Shown here one piece after another: positions 44,803-54,900 of a stretch of DNA of 64,000 nt. The position numbers and the translations under genes are program-made. The stretch is taken from NCBI GenBank assembly GCA_016292095.1, contig JAEFAB010000052.1:1-64000 (forward strand), given 5' to 3'. Positions within the stretch are counted from its first letter, which is position 1. Each line of letters begins with the position of its first letter. This DNA is from Eubacterium sp. (lineage in GTDB: Bacteria > Bacillota > Clostridia > Lachnospirales > Lachnospiraceae). Under the pieces are notes generated by a model. The model had not been told where the DNA came from. It did no database searches and saw nothing but the letters and a program-made list of their open reading frames with translations.

Positions 44803-46044
44803 TTAAAGTTCTCTATGATCGATAACACGCTGTGTTTTCTTTTCACTTCTTGGAAGGGTATTAATCGGAACTACAGTAACCTTTGGTGTAACACCAATGC
44901 GTGACTTGAACTGTTCACGAATAATCTTTCCGGTCTCTTCAAAGTCCACACGACCTTCCGCTTCTACGGTAAGAAGCATTACGTCTTTGTTAATGGATTC
45001 GTCATGAGCAATATTGATGCTGTATTCGCTTAAGACGCCATCTACAGTTTGCAGTAAGTCTTCCACCTGGCTTGGGAACATATTTACTCCGTGAACCTTG
45101 AACATATCATCGCTACGTCCGCGAATAATGTCGATACGTGGGAAGTCGCTGCCACAGGAACATTTTTCCGGAATAATTCTGGAAATGTCATGGGTACGGA
45201 AACGAATGAGCGGAGCGCCTTCCTTCACTAAAGTAGTGATAACGATTTCTCCTTCTTCACCGTCTTCTACCGGTTCGCCGGTCTTTGGATTAATGATTTC
45301 AATGTAAAGATAATCATCCCAATAATGAATGCCTGCTTCCTTCTGGCAGTTTACACCGATACCCGGTCCGTAAATTTCTGTTAATCCGTAAATGTCATAA
45401 AGCTCAATACCAAGTTCATTCTTGATGTATTCACGTTTCTTTTCGCTCCAACGTTCAGAACCGATAACACCTTTCTTTAATTTAATCTGGTCACGAATTC
45501 CGCGACGATTGATTTCTTCTGCCAATAAAAGAGCATAAGAAGAAGTAGCGGTAATAACGGTACTTTCCAAATCCAACATCATCTGAATCTGCTTGTCAGT
45601 ATTTCCCGGTCCCATAGGAATTGCCATAGCACCTAACTTTTCACAACCTGCCTGGAATCCAATCCCTGCAGTCCAAAGTCCGTATCCCGGTGTAATCTGG
45701 ATTCTGTCTTTGTTTGTAATACCTGCAAATTCATAACATCTTGCAAACATGGTAGCCCAGTCGTCCACGTCCTTTGCTGTGTAAGGGATGATAACCGGCT
45801 TTCCGGTTGTTCCGGAAGAAGAATGAATTCGAACAACTTCTTCATCAGGAACTGCCTGTATTCCCAAAGGATAAGCATTTCTCAAATCCCCTTTGCTGGA
45901 GAAAGGAATTTTCTGGAAATCTTCGTTGGTTTTGATTTCAGTAATCCCTAATTCTCTGAATTTCTTTCCGTAGTAGCTGTCTGTCTGAATCAGGCGCTTT
46001 ACCTGAGCATCTACTAACTGTAACTGTCTTTCGTTAAGCTTCAT
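44803..46044 (-). CDS. paaK: Phenylacetate-CoA ligase (AMP-forming)
   Basis: Activates phenylacetate or a similar arylacetate with ATP and CoA to the acyl-CoA. The nucleotide-binding loop SSSGTTGKPVIIPYT and the YGLTEIYGPG motif are typical, as are the C-terminal GRSDDMFKVHGVNMFPSQVE. 413 residues, normal. The start overlaps the end of iorB by 11 bases, so the enzyme belongs with indolepyruvate oxidoreductase. Substrate preference (phenyl-, hydroxyphenyl- or indoleacetate) is not visible. Confidence 0.93.
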   Translation of the reverse strand: MKLNERQLQLVDAQVKRLIQTDSYYGKKFRELGITEIKTNEDFQKIPFSSKGDLRNAYPLGIQAVPDEEVVRIHSSSGTTGKPVIIPYTAKDVDDWATMFARCYEFAGITNKDRIQITPGYGLWTAGIGFQAGCEKLGAMAIPMGPGNTDKQIQMMLDLESTVITATSSYALLLAEEINRRGIRDQIKLKKGVIGSERWSEKKREYIKNELGIELYDIYGLTEIYGPGIGVNCQKEAGIHYWDDYLYIEIINPKTGEPVEDGEEGEIVITTLVKEGAPLIRFRTHDISRIIPEKCSCGSDFPRIDIIRGRSDDMFKVHGVNMFPSQVEDLLQTVDGVLSEYSINIAHDESINKDVMLLTVEAEGRVDFEETGKIIREQFKSRIGVTPKVTVVPINTLPRSEKKTQRVIDHREL

Positions 46045-46627
46045 TTGTCTCTCCTATCTGCATCCCTGCCAGGAATGCCTTTTTATTTAATTCTATAAAC
46101 TTCGGATTAATTCGTGTTTCGATTTCCGACAACACACAATCCTTATTCAGTCCTAATCGTCCGGTTCCTACAGCAACGCCTAAAATTGCAACGTTGAAAA
46201 ACTTGGAAGAACCGAATGGTTCGCAAAGTGCCTTGGCATCAACCACAAGGCAGGTGCATTTCTTTTTCAAATAATCAATCATTTCTGTACCGTCATAACC
46301 GGTTTCCTGCAAAGACTCCGTTACCGGTTTTACCGGTTCGTTGCTGACAAGAACGATGCCGTCTTCTTTCAGATAAGAAAGATTTCGTACGGCTTCTGCC
46401 GGTTCAAAGGCAAGAATCATATCTGCCTTTCCCTTTGGAATCAAAGGAGCGTAAGCAGTATCTCCGATACGGATGTGACTGGTAACGGAACCACCACGCT
46501 GTGCCATTCCAATGGTTTCCGCGGAATGAACAGTTTCACCTTCACTCATAAAAGCAGATGCAATCAGTTTGGAAGCAAGGACTGTTCCCTGACCGCCAAC
46601 ACCACAAACTAAAATATCTTTATTCAT
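46034..46627 (-). CDS. iorB: Indolepyruvate:ferredoxin oxidoreductase beta subunit
   Basis: Gamma/beta-type subunit of the enzyme that interconverts arylpyruvates and arylacetyl-CoA with ferredoxin. GVGGQGTVLASKL near the N terminus is diagnostic, as is GMAQRGGSVTSHIRIG. The start is ATG 46625-46627 with GGAGGTG upstream; the longer in-frame frame would overlap iorA coding sequence. 197 residues. Between iorA and paaK. Confidence 0.93.
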   Translation of the reverse strand: MNKDILVCGVGGQGTVLASKLIASAFMSEGETVHSAETIGMAQRGGSVTSHIRIGDTAYAPLIPKGKADMILAFEPAEAVRNLSYLKEDGIVLVSNEPVKPVTESLQETGYDGTEMIDYLKKKCTCLVVDAKALCEPFGSSKFFNVAILGVAVGTGRLGLNKDCVLSEIETRINPKFIELNKKAFLAGMQIGETNEA

Positions 46628-48416
46628 TGCAGGCACCTCCAATCGCTCCAACCGGACAAATGTGGCTACATAATCCACAACCGGTACATAAGTTTTTATC
46701 AATTGTAACCTGACCGTCTACGGTGATTAACGCAGGACATCCGATTTCACGAATACACTTCTTACAGTTAATACATTTTTCGTTTACAGCCATCTTCTTA
46801 TCGGATTTTACAATGGCGATACAAGGGGATTTGAAGATAATTGCCTTCACGCCCTTTTCTGCTGCACATTCTTTTACTACAGCAACAGCCTTTTCGTGAT
46901 CCAGTGGATCCACGGTTTCAATCTTCTTCACGCCCATGCCGGCAAGCACTTCCTGAATGCTAACCTTATCCACAACATCACCCATCATATTTCTTCCGGT
47001 TCCCGGATGTGGCTGATGTCCCGTCATGGCAGTGGTAGAGTTATCTAATACACAAAGTACCATATCAGCTTCATTATATAAGGCATTCACCACCCCGGTC
47101 ATACCGGAAGCAAAGAATGTGGAATCCCCTACAAATGCGAAGCTGGTTCCTGTCGGATGCGTCCAATGGAATCCCTGAGCCATGGTAATGCCGGCACCCA
47201 TACAAAGACAGGTATCTACCATATCCAATGGCATGGCATTTCCTAAGGTATAACAACCAATATCACCACAGAAGTAGGCTTCCTGTCCCTTCATTGCCTG
47301 CTTTACTGCATAGAAGGAAGCACGGTGCGGACAACCGGCACAAAGAACCGGAGGTCTCATTGGAAGCTGTGGCATATCGCTTAAATCAATTCCTGTAAAG
47401 TTCTTATCAGTTCCTAAAAATGATGAAAGAACTTCCACAGCAGACTCGGAAGAATTTTCTCCGCTCTGGGCTACGTTGCCGGTATGCTTTCCGTATATTT
47501 TCACATCCAGATGATGTTTTCCAACCAGCTTTAATAATTCTTCTTCAATAAACGGATGAAGTTCTTCGAAACAGAGTACTTCGTCAACGCCCTCTAAAGC
47601 ATTTAAAACAAAATCTTCAGGGAACGGGAACGGAGTAGAAATTTTTACCACCTTCACATCCGAAACATCCTTCAGATATTCCATAGCATAGGAAAAACTG
47701 ATGCCGGAAGCAAAGACCGCTTTCTTTCCGGTTCCGGATACCATGTTATATTTATAAGTAGAGAAGTCCTTTCCGATTTCCGGATTTCTCTGTTCAATCA
47801 TTGCATGATTTGCAAAAGAAAGACGAGGGAAGATTACCCATTTTTTCGAATCCTTTACAAAACCTTCAAATTGTTTTACCTGAACTTTTTCATCCACTTC
47901 AATAGAAGCATAAGCATGACATACTCTGGTAGTCGGTCTGAAGAGTACCGGTGTTTTATATTTTTCAGAATATTCGAACGCATCCTGAATCATTTTATAA
48001 GCTTCTTCCGGAGAGGAAGGATCGAACACAGGAATCTTACAAAAACTTGCAAAGAGTCTGGTGTCCTGTTCTGTCTGTGAGGAAATCGGACCCGGATCAT
48101 CGGCAGATACGATTACCATTCCACCTTTCACTCCCACATAAGCTAAAGACATCAGTGGATCGGAAGCCACATTCAGTCCTACCTGTTTCATTGTAACTAA
48201 AGTTCTTGCGCCGGTGTACGCTGCAGAGGCAGCCACTTCCATAGCAGACTTTTCATTAATGGACCATTCCAAATGAATGTCCCCGTTATTATATTTCGCA
48301 AGAGTTTCAATAATTTCAGAAGACGGTGTACCCGGGTACCCCGCAACAACATTCACTCCTGCAGCCATGGCACCAAGAGCAATGGCACCATTTCCCATGA
48401 CATATTCTCGTTTCAT
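46620..48416 (-). CDS. iorA: Indolepyruvate:ferredoxin oxidoreductase alpha subunit
   Basis: Catalytic thiamin-diphosphate subunit. MGNGAIALGAMAAGVNVVAGYPGTP opens the pyrimidine-binding half; GDSTFFASGMTGVVNAL with downstream DNSTTAMTGHQPHPG is the cofactor-binding half. The C terminus has two 4Fe-4S ferredoxin motifs (CINCKKC and CTGCGLC). 598 residues. ATG 48416 follows AAAGGAG; a longer frame upstream is not used. It overlaps iorB by eight bases. First gene of the operon. Confidence 0.95.
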   Translation of the reverse strand: MKREYVMGNGAIALGAMAAGVNVVAGYPGTPSSEIIETLAKYNNGDIHLEWSINEKSAMEVAASAAYTGARTLVTMKQVGLNVASDPLMSLAYVGVKGGMVIVSADDPGPISSQTEQDTRLFASFCKIPVFDPSSPEEAYKMIQDAFEYSEKYKTPVLFRPTTRVCHAYASIEVDEKVQVKQFEGFVKDSKKWVIFPRLSFANHAMIEQRNPEIGKDFSTYKYNMVSGTGKKAVFASGISFSYAMEYLKDVSDVKVVKISTPFPFPEDFVLNALEGVDEVLCFEELHPFIEEELLKLVGKHHLDVKIYGKHTGNVAQSGENSSESAVEVLSSFLGTDKNFTGIDLSDMPQLPMRPPVLCAGCPHRASFYAVKQAMKGQEAYFCGDIGCYTLGNAMPLDMVDTCLCMGAGITMAQGFHWTHPTGTSFAFVGDSTFFASGMTGVVNALYNEADMVLCVLDNSTTAMTGHQPHPGTGRNMMGDVVDKVSIQEVLAGMGVKKIETVDPLDHEKAVAVVKECAAEKGVKAIIFKSPCIAIVKSDKKMAVNEKCINCKKCIREIGCPALITVDGQVTIDKNLCTGCGLCSHICPVGAIGGACNE

Positions 48417-48570
48417 GGCAAGCTCCTTTATATCTGTTATTTTCGTAAATTCACACAAGTATAATTATAAAATTGATGAGGGGGCTGGTCAATGTTTTTC
48501 AAAAGAGATTGTGGAGAAATAAAATAAAGGTGTTCATATTTTACATTAAGTCCTTCATTTTTCAGAATAA

Positions 48571-48599
48571 TTGCACTGATTTTCCGTAATTCTTATAAT
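48571..48599 (+). promoter_or_regulatory. Promoter of the GH76 gene
   Basis: TTGCAC (48571-48576), 17-base spacer, perfect TATAAT (48594-48599). No palindrome like the one at the GH87 gene was seen nearby. Confidence 0.5.
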
Positions 48600-48642
48600 A
48601 GAAATGGTGTAAACTCGAGAGAAAAAATGGAGGATTTTTAAA

Positions 48643-51600
48643 GTGAAGAAAGTAGTGTCTATGGTATTGGTGATGGCTATGGTAATCACCATGATACCGA
48701 TGATAAGGGGCGGAGAAAAACAGGCACAGGCAGCAACAGAAGGAATTAGCAACAATGGCCTTTATACCATTGTGAATGCTTATAACGGAAAGGCATTGAC
48801 CCAGACTGATATGTCTTCGTTTTGGGCAAATGCAGTGGTTTGGAATACCAACGCCATGAGTGATTTGGCGAGATGGACCTTGACGGAACGTGGAGAATAT
48901 TATTCCATGACCAATTCCTATTCCGGAAAGAGCATGAAAATCTGTGGAATTACGACCGGAAGTAATTGTGATTTTAACGGATATGACAATTCCAATGATT
49001 ACAAATGGAAATTGGTAAGGATTAATTCCGGAAATTATGCCGGATGTTATTACATTGTTTCATCCAGAAAAACTAGTGGCGGAGAAGAACTTTATGCTGA
49101 AGTAAAGCAAGCAGACAATGATTCTTCTGATGGAGCACAGGTTGCCCTTAATACAAAGAACGGTGAAAATGCAAGACAGATTTGGAGAATTAATACGACG
49201 AACCGTACGGATACAGCTTTTACCGAAGGTATGGCAAACACAATGCTTTCCGCATTCCGTACCAAGTACTTCAAATATAACAGTAACACAGGAAACACCA
49301 GCCTTGGATGGGGATTCTGGAGCGTTGCAGAAGTGATGGAAGCAATGCTTGACGGATATGAATTGACAGGTAATTCTTCTTATCGAGAAATGTTTGAAGG
49401 AACCTGGAAAGACTTCATTGCCAGAAACAGTGAAAACTGGGCCGGCAATGCTTACAATGACGACATTACATGGGCAGCTTTGGCAGCCTGTCGAGCATAT
49501 ATGATGTTTGGAAATTCCAAATATCTTGAAATCGCAAAGAACAACTTTGATTTAATGTACAATAGAGCATCTACTTATACTATTAATGGGGTTCAGACAG
49601 GTGTTCTTCGCTGGTGCGAAGAATCTGACAAGAGAGGAACTTCTAATGGTTGTATCAACGGACCGGCAATTGTTTGTGCATGCCACCTTGCCATTGCCAC
49701 CGGTGACAATGAATATTGGGAAAAAGCAAAGAAAATTTACGAGGCACAAAGAAATTCTAACCTTTACGTAGCAGAAGGAAATGACGCTGGTTATGTAAGA
49801 GATTGCATTAAGAGTGACGGTTCTGTGCAGAACGGTTGGTGTTCAACCTACAATCAGGGAACTTACCTTGGGGGTGCGGTAATGCTTTACAATCACTACG
49901 GTGATTCCAAGTATGCTACTGATGCGGACAACATTGTAAACTATACAATGAACCATTTGTGCTACAACCGCATCTTAAAAGAAGAAAATACAAACTCCGG
50001 AGACCTTTCCGGTTTCCGTGGAATTCTCGTTCGTTATATGAGAATGTACATTTTAGAACGAGACAAAAATGAATATTTGGACTTCTTTAAGAAGAATTCC
50101 ATTATTGCATGGATGAACAGAAACTCAGCAAATATCCAGCAGTGTTCATGGCAGAAGAAGACTTCTGAAAATGCAACTTGGGATGAGTTTGCAGGATATA
50201 ATGCAGTTTGTGTGGCAGCCAATATGCCAACCTATGGCGACAGCATTGACAGAAATGCTTACAGTGTCATTGAAGCAGAAGACATGGATTATACCAGAGG
50301 ATTGATTGCTGAAAATTCTTCCGGAACATCCGGAGGCAGAAGTCTCGGTGGAGTTCAGAACGGATTCTATACCGGATACTACAATGTAGACTTTGGAAGC
50401 ATCGGCGCTTCTTCCGTGAAGTTTAAGTATTCCAGAATCAATGAATCTACTCCGGGAACCATTGAATTTAAATTGGATTCCAAGGATGGAGAAACCATTG
50501 CCACAGCGTCCATCGATAGCACCGGTGGCTGGTCTAATTGGAAAGAACAGACTGTAAACACAACTCGTCGTGTTACAGGAAAGCATAAAGTTTACACGGT
50601 ATTTAAGGCGTCTACTACTTATGTTTGTAACTTTGATTACTTCCAGTTTAATGAATATACATTAGATGGATTTAGTACAATCAAGGCGACTTCATATGAT
50701 GATCACAGTGGCGTTGTAATCGATAAAGATGGAAATGGAAACCCTACAAATATTGGTGGTGTAATGAATGGAAATTGGATTATGTTTAAGTCTGCAGATT
50801 TCGGAAACAGAAATGCAGTTTCAATCGAATTTAATTATGCCAGTGATTCCGGCTATGCGCAGGGAAAAGTGGAAATCTACAAAGATGATATGAACGGTAC
50901 TCCGATTGCATCCATTGATTTACCGAATACCGGTTCTAACTGGAGTGCTTACGGTACTAAGAAAGCAAATCTTTCTACACCAATCACCGGCAAGCATGAC
51001 ATTTATTTGAAGTTTGTAACTACCGGAAATAAAGCTTATGTTTGTAACTTGAAAGAGTTTACTTTCAGCACAGAGACCTATGTAGAGCCTACTACAGCGG
51101 AACCGACTACCGCAGAACCGACAACGGAAGAACCTACCACGGAAGAACCGACCACTGAATATCAGGGACCGAAGCCACAGGTTTCCGGATTCCAGATCAG
51201 TACAACATATGAAGGTGCCAGAGTTGTAGGAAGCGTTGCAAAGTCTTACAATGGGAAAACAACCGTATCCAGCGGATATATTTTCGGTTTATCAGAATAC
51301 AATGATACCAATACAGGAATTACAGATAAAGATTTGAAACTGGGAAGTCAGGATAATTATGTAAAATCTTATGAAATGACTTCCGGAGAACTTCGTGGAG
51401 AAACAGAAAATATCATTTGTACGATGAAGTTCGGAGCAAAGAACCGCACAGCATTCAATGCAAATTATAAAGTTTGTGCGTATGTAGTGTTATCTGATGG
51501 AAGTGTTATTTACAGTAACGTTTACAACTATTCCGTGTATAAGATTGCAAATTATTTGTATCAGAATCTGTTAATGAACAGACAGGACAGCCATAATTAT

Positions 51601-51681
51601 CTGTACAATAACATTCTGAAAGTTGTAGATCCAAACTACGAAAAGATTCCATTTCCAATGGATAATATATTGGTCAAGTAA
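48643..51681 (+). CDS. Secreted GH76 alpha-1,6-mannanase with ricin-type, two CBM6-like and C-terminal unknown modules
   Basis: A 1012-residue exported enzyme predicted to cut alpha-1,6-mannan, the backbone of yeast mannoproteins. GTG 48643 follows GGAGG. The signal peptide is about residues 1-34. Residues about 38-185 are a ricin-type (CBM13) beta-trefoil. The catalytic domain spans about 190-530; its twin catalytic aspartates are Asp273-Asp274 in YNDDITWAALAA. Two CBM6-like domains follow (about 540-670 and 672-805), then a Pro-Thr-Glu linker, and a C-terminal domain (residues about 847-1012) that also occurs in the GH87 protein. No membrane anchor or LPxTG is present. Confidence 0.9.
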   Translation: MKKVVSMVLVMAMVITMIPMIRGGEKQAQAATEGISNNGLYTIVNAYNGKALTQTDMSSFWANAVVWNTNAMSDLARWTLTERGEYYSMTNSYSGKSMKICGITTGSNCDFNGYDNSNDYKWKLVRINSGNYAGCYYIVSSRKTSGGEELYAEVKQADNDSSDGAQVALNTKNGENARQIWRINTTNRTDTAFTEGMANTMLSAFRTKYFKYNSNTGNTSLGWGFWSVAEVMEAMLDGYELTGNSSYREMFEGTWKDFIARNSENWAGNAYNDDITWAALAACRAYMMFGNSKYLEIAKNNFDLMYNRASTYTINGVQTGVLRWCEESDKRGTSNGCINGPAIVCACHLAIATGDNEYWEKAKKIYEAQRNSNLYVAEGNDAGYVRDCIKSDGSVQNGWCSTYNQGTYLGGAVMLYNHYGDSKYATDADNIVNYTMNHLCYNRILKEENTNSGDLSGFRGILVRYMRMYILERDKNEYLDFFKKNSIIAWMNRNSANIQQCSWQKKTSENATWDEFAGYNAVCVAANMPTYGDSIDRNAYSVIEAEDMDYTRGLIAENSSGTSGGRSLGGVQNGFYTGYYNVDFGSIGASSVKFKYSRINESTPGTIEFKLDSKDGETIATASIDSTGGWSNWKEQTVNTTRRVTGKHKVYTVFKASTTYVCNFDYFQFNEYTLDGFSTIKATSYDDHSGVVIDKDGNGNPTNIGGVMNGNWIMFKSADFGNRNAVSIEFNYASDSGYAQGKVEIYKDDMNGTPIASIDLPNTGSNWSAYGTKKANLSTPITGKHDIYLKFVTTGNKAYVCNLKEFTFSTETYVEPTTAEPTTAEPTTEEPTTEEPTTEYQGPKPQVSGFQISTTYEGARVVGSVAKSYNGKTTVSSGYIFGLSEYNDTNTGITDKDLKLGSQDNYVKSYEMTSGELRGETENIICTMKFGAKNRTAFNANYKVCAYVVLSDGSVIYSNVYNYSVYKIANYLYQNLLMNRQDSHNYLYNNILKVVDPNYEKIPFPMDNILVK
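51085..51159 (+). repeat. Five 15-base linker repeats in the GH76 gene
   Basis: Five units code EPTTA or EPTTE, rich in Pro and Thr, a flexible and possibly glycosylated spacer between the CBM6-like domains and the C-terminal module. Confidence 0.85.
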
Positions 51682-51717
51682 AAAACAGAAAAAAATCAGA
51701 AAAAATAATTCTGGAAG

Positions 51718-51754
51718 AAATGTTTCGTTGCCAAGGGCAATGAAACATTTTTTC
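51718..51754 (+). terminator. Terminator after the GH76 gene
   Basis: AAATGTTTCGTTGCC pairs with GGCAATGAAACATTT (one mismatch-like G-T) around a short loop, followed by T residues. Confidence 0.85.
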
Positions 51755-51832
51755 TTGTGTGTGATATAATACAAAATGTAAAAAATGCACACCAAGTAAA
51801 AAACGAACACTTTTTAACAGGGAAGGGGAAGT

Positions 51833-51857
51833 GCTAGAATAAGTTTAACGTTAAACT
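51833..51857 (+). promoter_or_regulatory. Extended -10 promoter with 16-base palindromic operator for the GH87 gene
   Basis: TGCTAGAAT (51832-51840, an extended -10) is followed one base later by the perfect palindrome AGTTTAACGTTAAACT (51842-51857). The central CG and AT-rich arms resemble LacI/GalR-family operators. The site covers the expected start of transcription, so binding of a repressor would block initiation. A second -10-like TATAAT at 51765-51770 could drive another transcript. The cognate regulator is not in this window. Confidence 0.6.
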
Positions 51858-51954
51858 AACTGTGGAAGCTAGTTTTGAGAGACCGGAGAACAAGATGTTC
51901 ACAAATAGATTGGGAGAATCTATTAAAATATTCAAGTAGAGAGAAGGAGTATTA

Positions 51955-54900
51955 TTGAAAATGAGGAAGCATTTTTGGAAGAAAGGTGTTGCCACGGCAT
52001 TGATTTTTGCCTTGGTAGCAGGACAGTACGGGGACTTTGGGAAGAAAAACACTGTCGAAGCCGGCGTTGCAGATGAATTTGCGATTCCCGGAACGGTAAA
52101 TGTTCGGGAGAATCCTATGGATGAAAACGCCAGATATGGTGCAAAGATGCCATATGTAAGATATGATTCGGAAAATCCTTACGCTGCATACAAGTACGAT
52201 AAGACTCAGCCGAATACATGTAATATTACCCTTGGTGGCGGAGCACAGATTAAAAAATCTGAAAACTGGGATCGAATGAACATTGCAAGCCAGGCATCTA
52301 ATCAGGCTTATGTAAGCCTCCCTGGCAACGGCTCCTATGTTGAATGGAATCTTGAAAAAGTTCCGGAAGATGAAAATGATAAGAGTAACGTCATTGGTAA
52401 CGGTGTTACAATGCGTTTTACAATGCCGGATTCTGCAGACGGTATGGGAAGAAACGGTTCCTTGGATGTGTATGTAAACGGCACAAAAGTTAAAACCGTA
52501 GATTTGACTTCTTACTTTATGTGGCAGTATTTTGGCGGTGGAAATCCAAGTGATTCCAATGATGGTGGTGCACCATGTTTTGCCTTTGATGAAGTACATT
52601 TTAAATTGAACAGAACATTGGTAGATGGTGACAAAATCCGTATTCAGAGTTCCGGTGCAGGCGGAATGGAATATGGTGTAGACTTCCTTGAAATTGAAAC
52701 TGTTCCGGAAGCAATTGACCAGCCGGCAAATTCTGTTAATGTAATGTCTTATGGCGCAATTCCAAATGATGGACAGGATGATTATGATGCTATTTACCGC
52801 GCAACAGAATATGCAGATAGTCATGGAATGGACGTTTATATTCCGGAAGGAACATTCCAGATTAATCAGATTTGGAGACTTTACGGTTCTGATATGAAAG
52901 TAACCGGTGCAGGAATGTGGTACACCAACATTCAGTTTACCAATCCTAACAGTGGTTCCGGTGGTGTTTCCTGTGGATGGGGAACCAGTGGCAGTAAAGA
53001 CGGATATTGTAAGAATGTTGAATTCTGTAACATGTATTTGAATTCAAATCTTCGTTCCCGATATGATCAGTTAGCTGTATATAAGGGATTTATGGATGTT
53101 ATGACTGATGGTTCCGTAGTTCATGATATTTGGGAAGAACATTTTGAAACCGGTTTCTGGTTTGGAGATTACAATGGAAAAATGGATTATTCCGATGGCG
53201 TAAAGGTTATTAATTGTAGAATCAGAAACAATCTGGCCGATGGTGTAAACTTCTGTCAGGGAACCAGCAATGCAACGGTTTATAACTGTTCTGTCCGAAA
53301 CAACGGTGATGACGGTTTGGCAATGTGGAATAATAATTATATGAATGCTAAAGATGAAACTGGAAATGTCTTTGCCTTTAATACCATTGATTTTATTTGG
53401 AGAGCTGGTGCCATTGCCATTTACGGTGGAAATAATCACAAGATTTATAACAATTATATGAGAGACGTGTTTATGTCCGCAGGAATTCATTTGAATACAA
53501 CATTTGACGGATATAAATTCAATAATAACAGTGCAGGAATTCGATTTGACAACAACGTAATGGTACGCTGCGGTACGCATGATGACAGTTGGCATGAAGA
53601 TTTAGGTGCTGTAGACGTAAAACAGGATACAAAGAATATCACATTTAACAACACATATATTTATGACTCTCCTGCAGAAGGAATTCGTGTATTGGGAAAC
53701 GAACCGGATAATATTGTGTTCAATAATACAGAAATCTTCGGAGCAGGTCTTTCAGGACAGACAATTAGCTATTCCTGCATTAACCATAGTGGTGTGGCAA
53801 TTAGACAGGGATCTGACAAGACGGTTTATAACGGACTAAAGATTTCCGACGTTGCTCCGGATGCGTTAAAAGGCACAGGACAGGAAAACAGAAGCTGGCC
53901 ATATTTTACTGATGCTGGTGCAGTTGGAAACTTAAGCAATGCGCAGTATATCGATGACAATGAATACATCGTTCCGGATTATCCGGGGCCGGTACAAGTA
54001 CCTGTTCCTGTTAATCTTTGGGATGGTATTAAAGGGGCTAACTTTAAAGTGACAGCACTTAACTGGAAGAACCAGAATGGCAGTTCAAATCTTTATGAAG
54101 GGGATCAGGTAACCTTTAAAGTAAAGATTGAGAATGATTCTAATGTTGATATTATTCCTGGAGAAATCTTAAGCACTCGTGTTGTTGTAGATGATGGAGC
54201 TGTGTTTACAAATAATTCCTATACAGGAGGACTCAGACCACATCAGAGCATTGTATTAGACATGAATGGTACTTGGACTGCGGATACTGCAGGGGCACAT
54301 ACATTTGTAGCTGAAACAGATGTAAAGGGTCTTTTAGAAGAAACAAACGAAAATGATAATAGTAGAACAAAGCAAATCAATGTATATGAAGGAACTCCAA
54401 ATCCGGATTATGTTACCGGTGGATATGATTTACAGGTATTAAAGATTACTTATGACAAAGAAACAATTAATGCAGGAGATAAAGTTCGCTTTAGCGCATT
54501 GATTGTTAATGCAGGAGATCAAGATATTCCAGCTGGAGAAAAGATTGGTTTACAGTTCCAGATAGACGGACAGCCATATCCTGCGCCGATTACATGGTGC
54601 GATACATTTAAGAGTGGGCTAAAGAAAGGTGCTACAGCGACCTTAACAGCAAATGGTGGAAATAGTCAAAGCGACGGAACGTGGGTGGCAACAGCAGGAA
54701 ATCATCGGGTAACTGCCTGGATAGATGATACAAATGGATACAATGAAGTGAATGAAAATAACAATGAACTTACGGTGAATTTGAACATTCCATTTGCCGG
54801 TATTCAGTATCTTGAACATCCGGACAGTCCGGATCCGCTTGATGATGACCCGACAACAGCGGAACCGACAACAGCAGAACCAACGACAGCAGAACCTACA

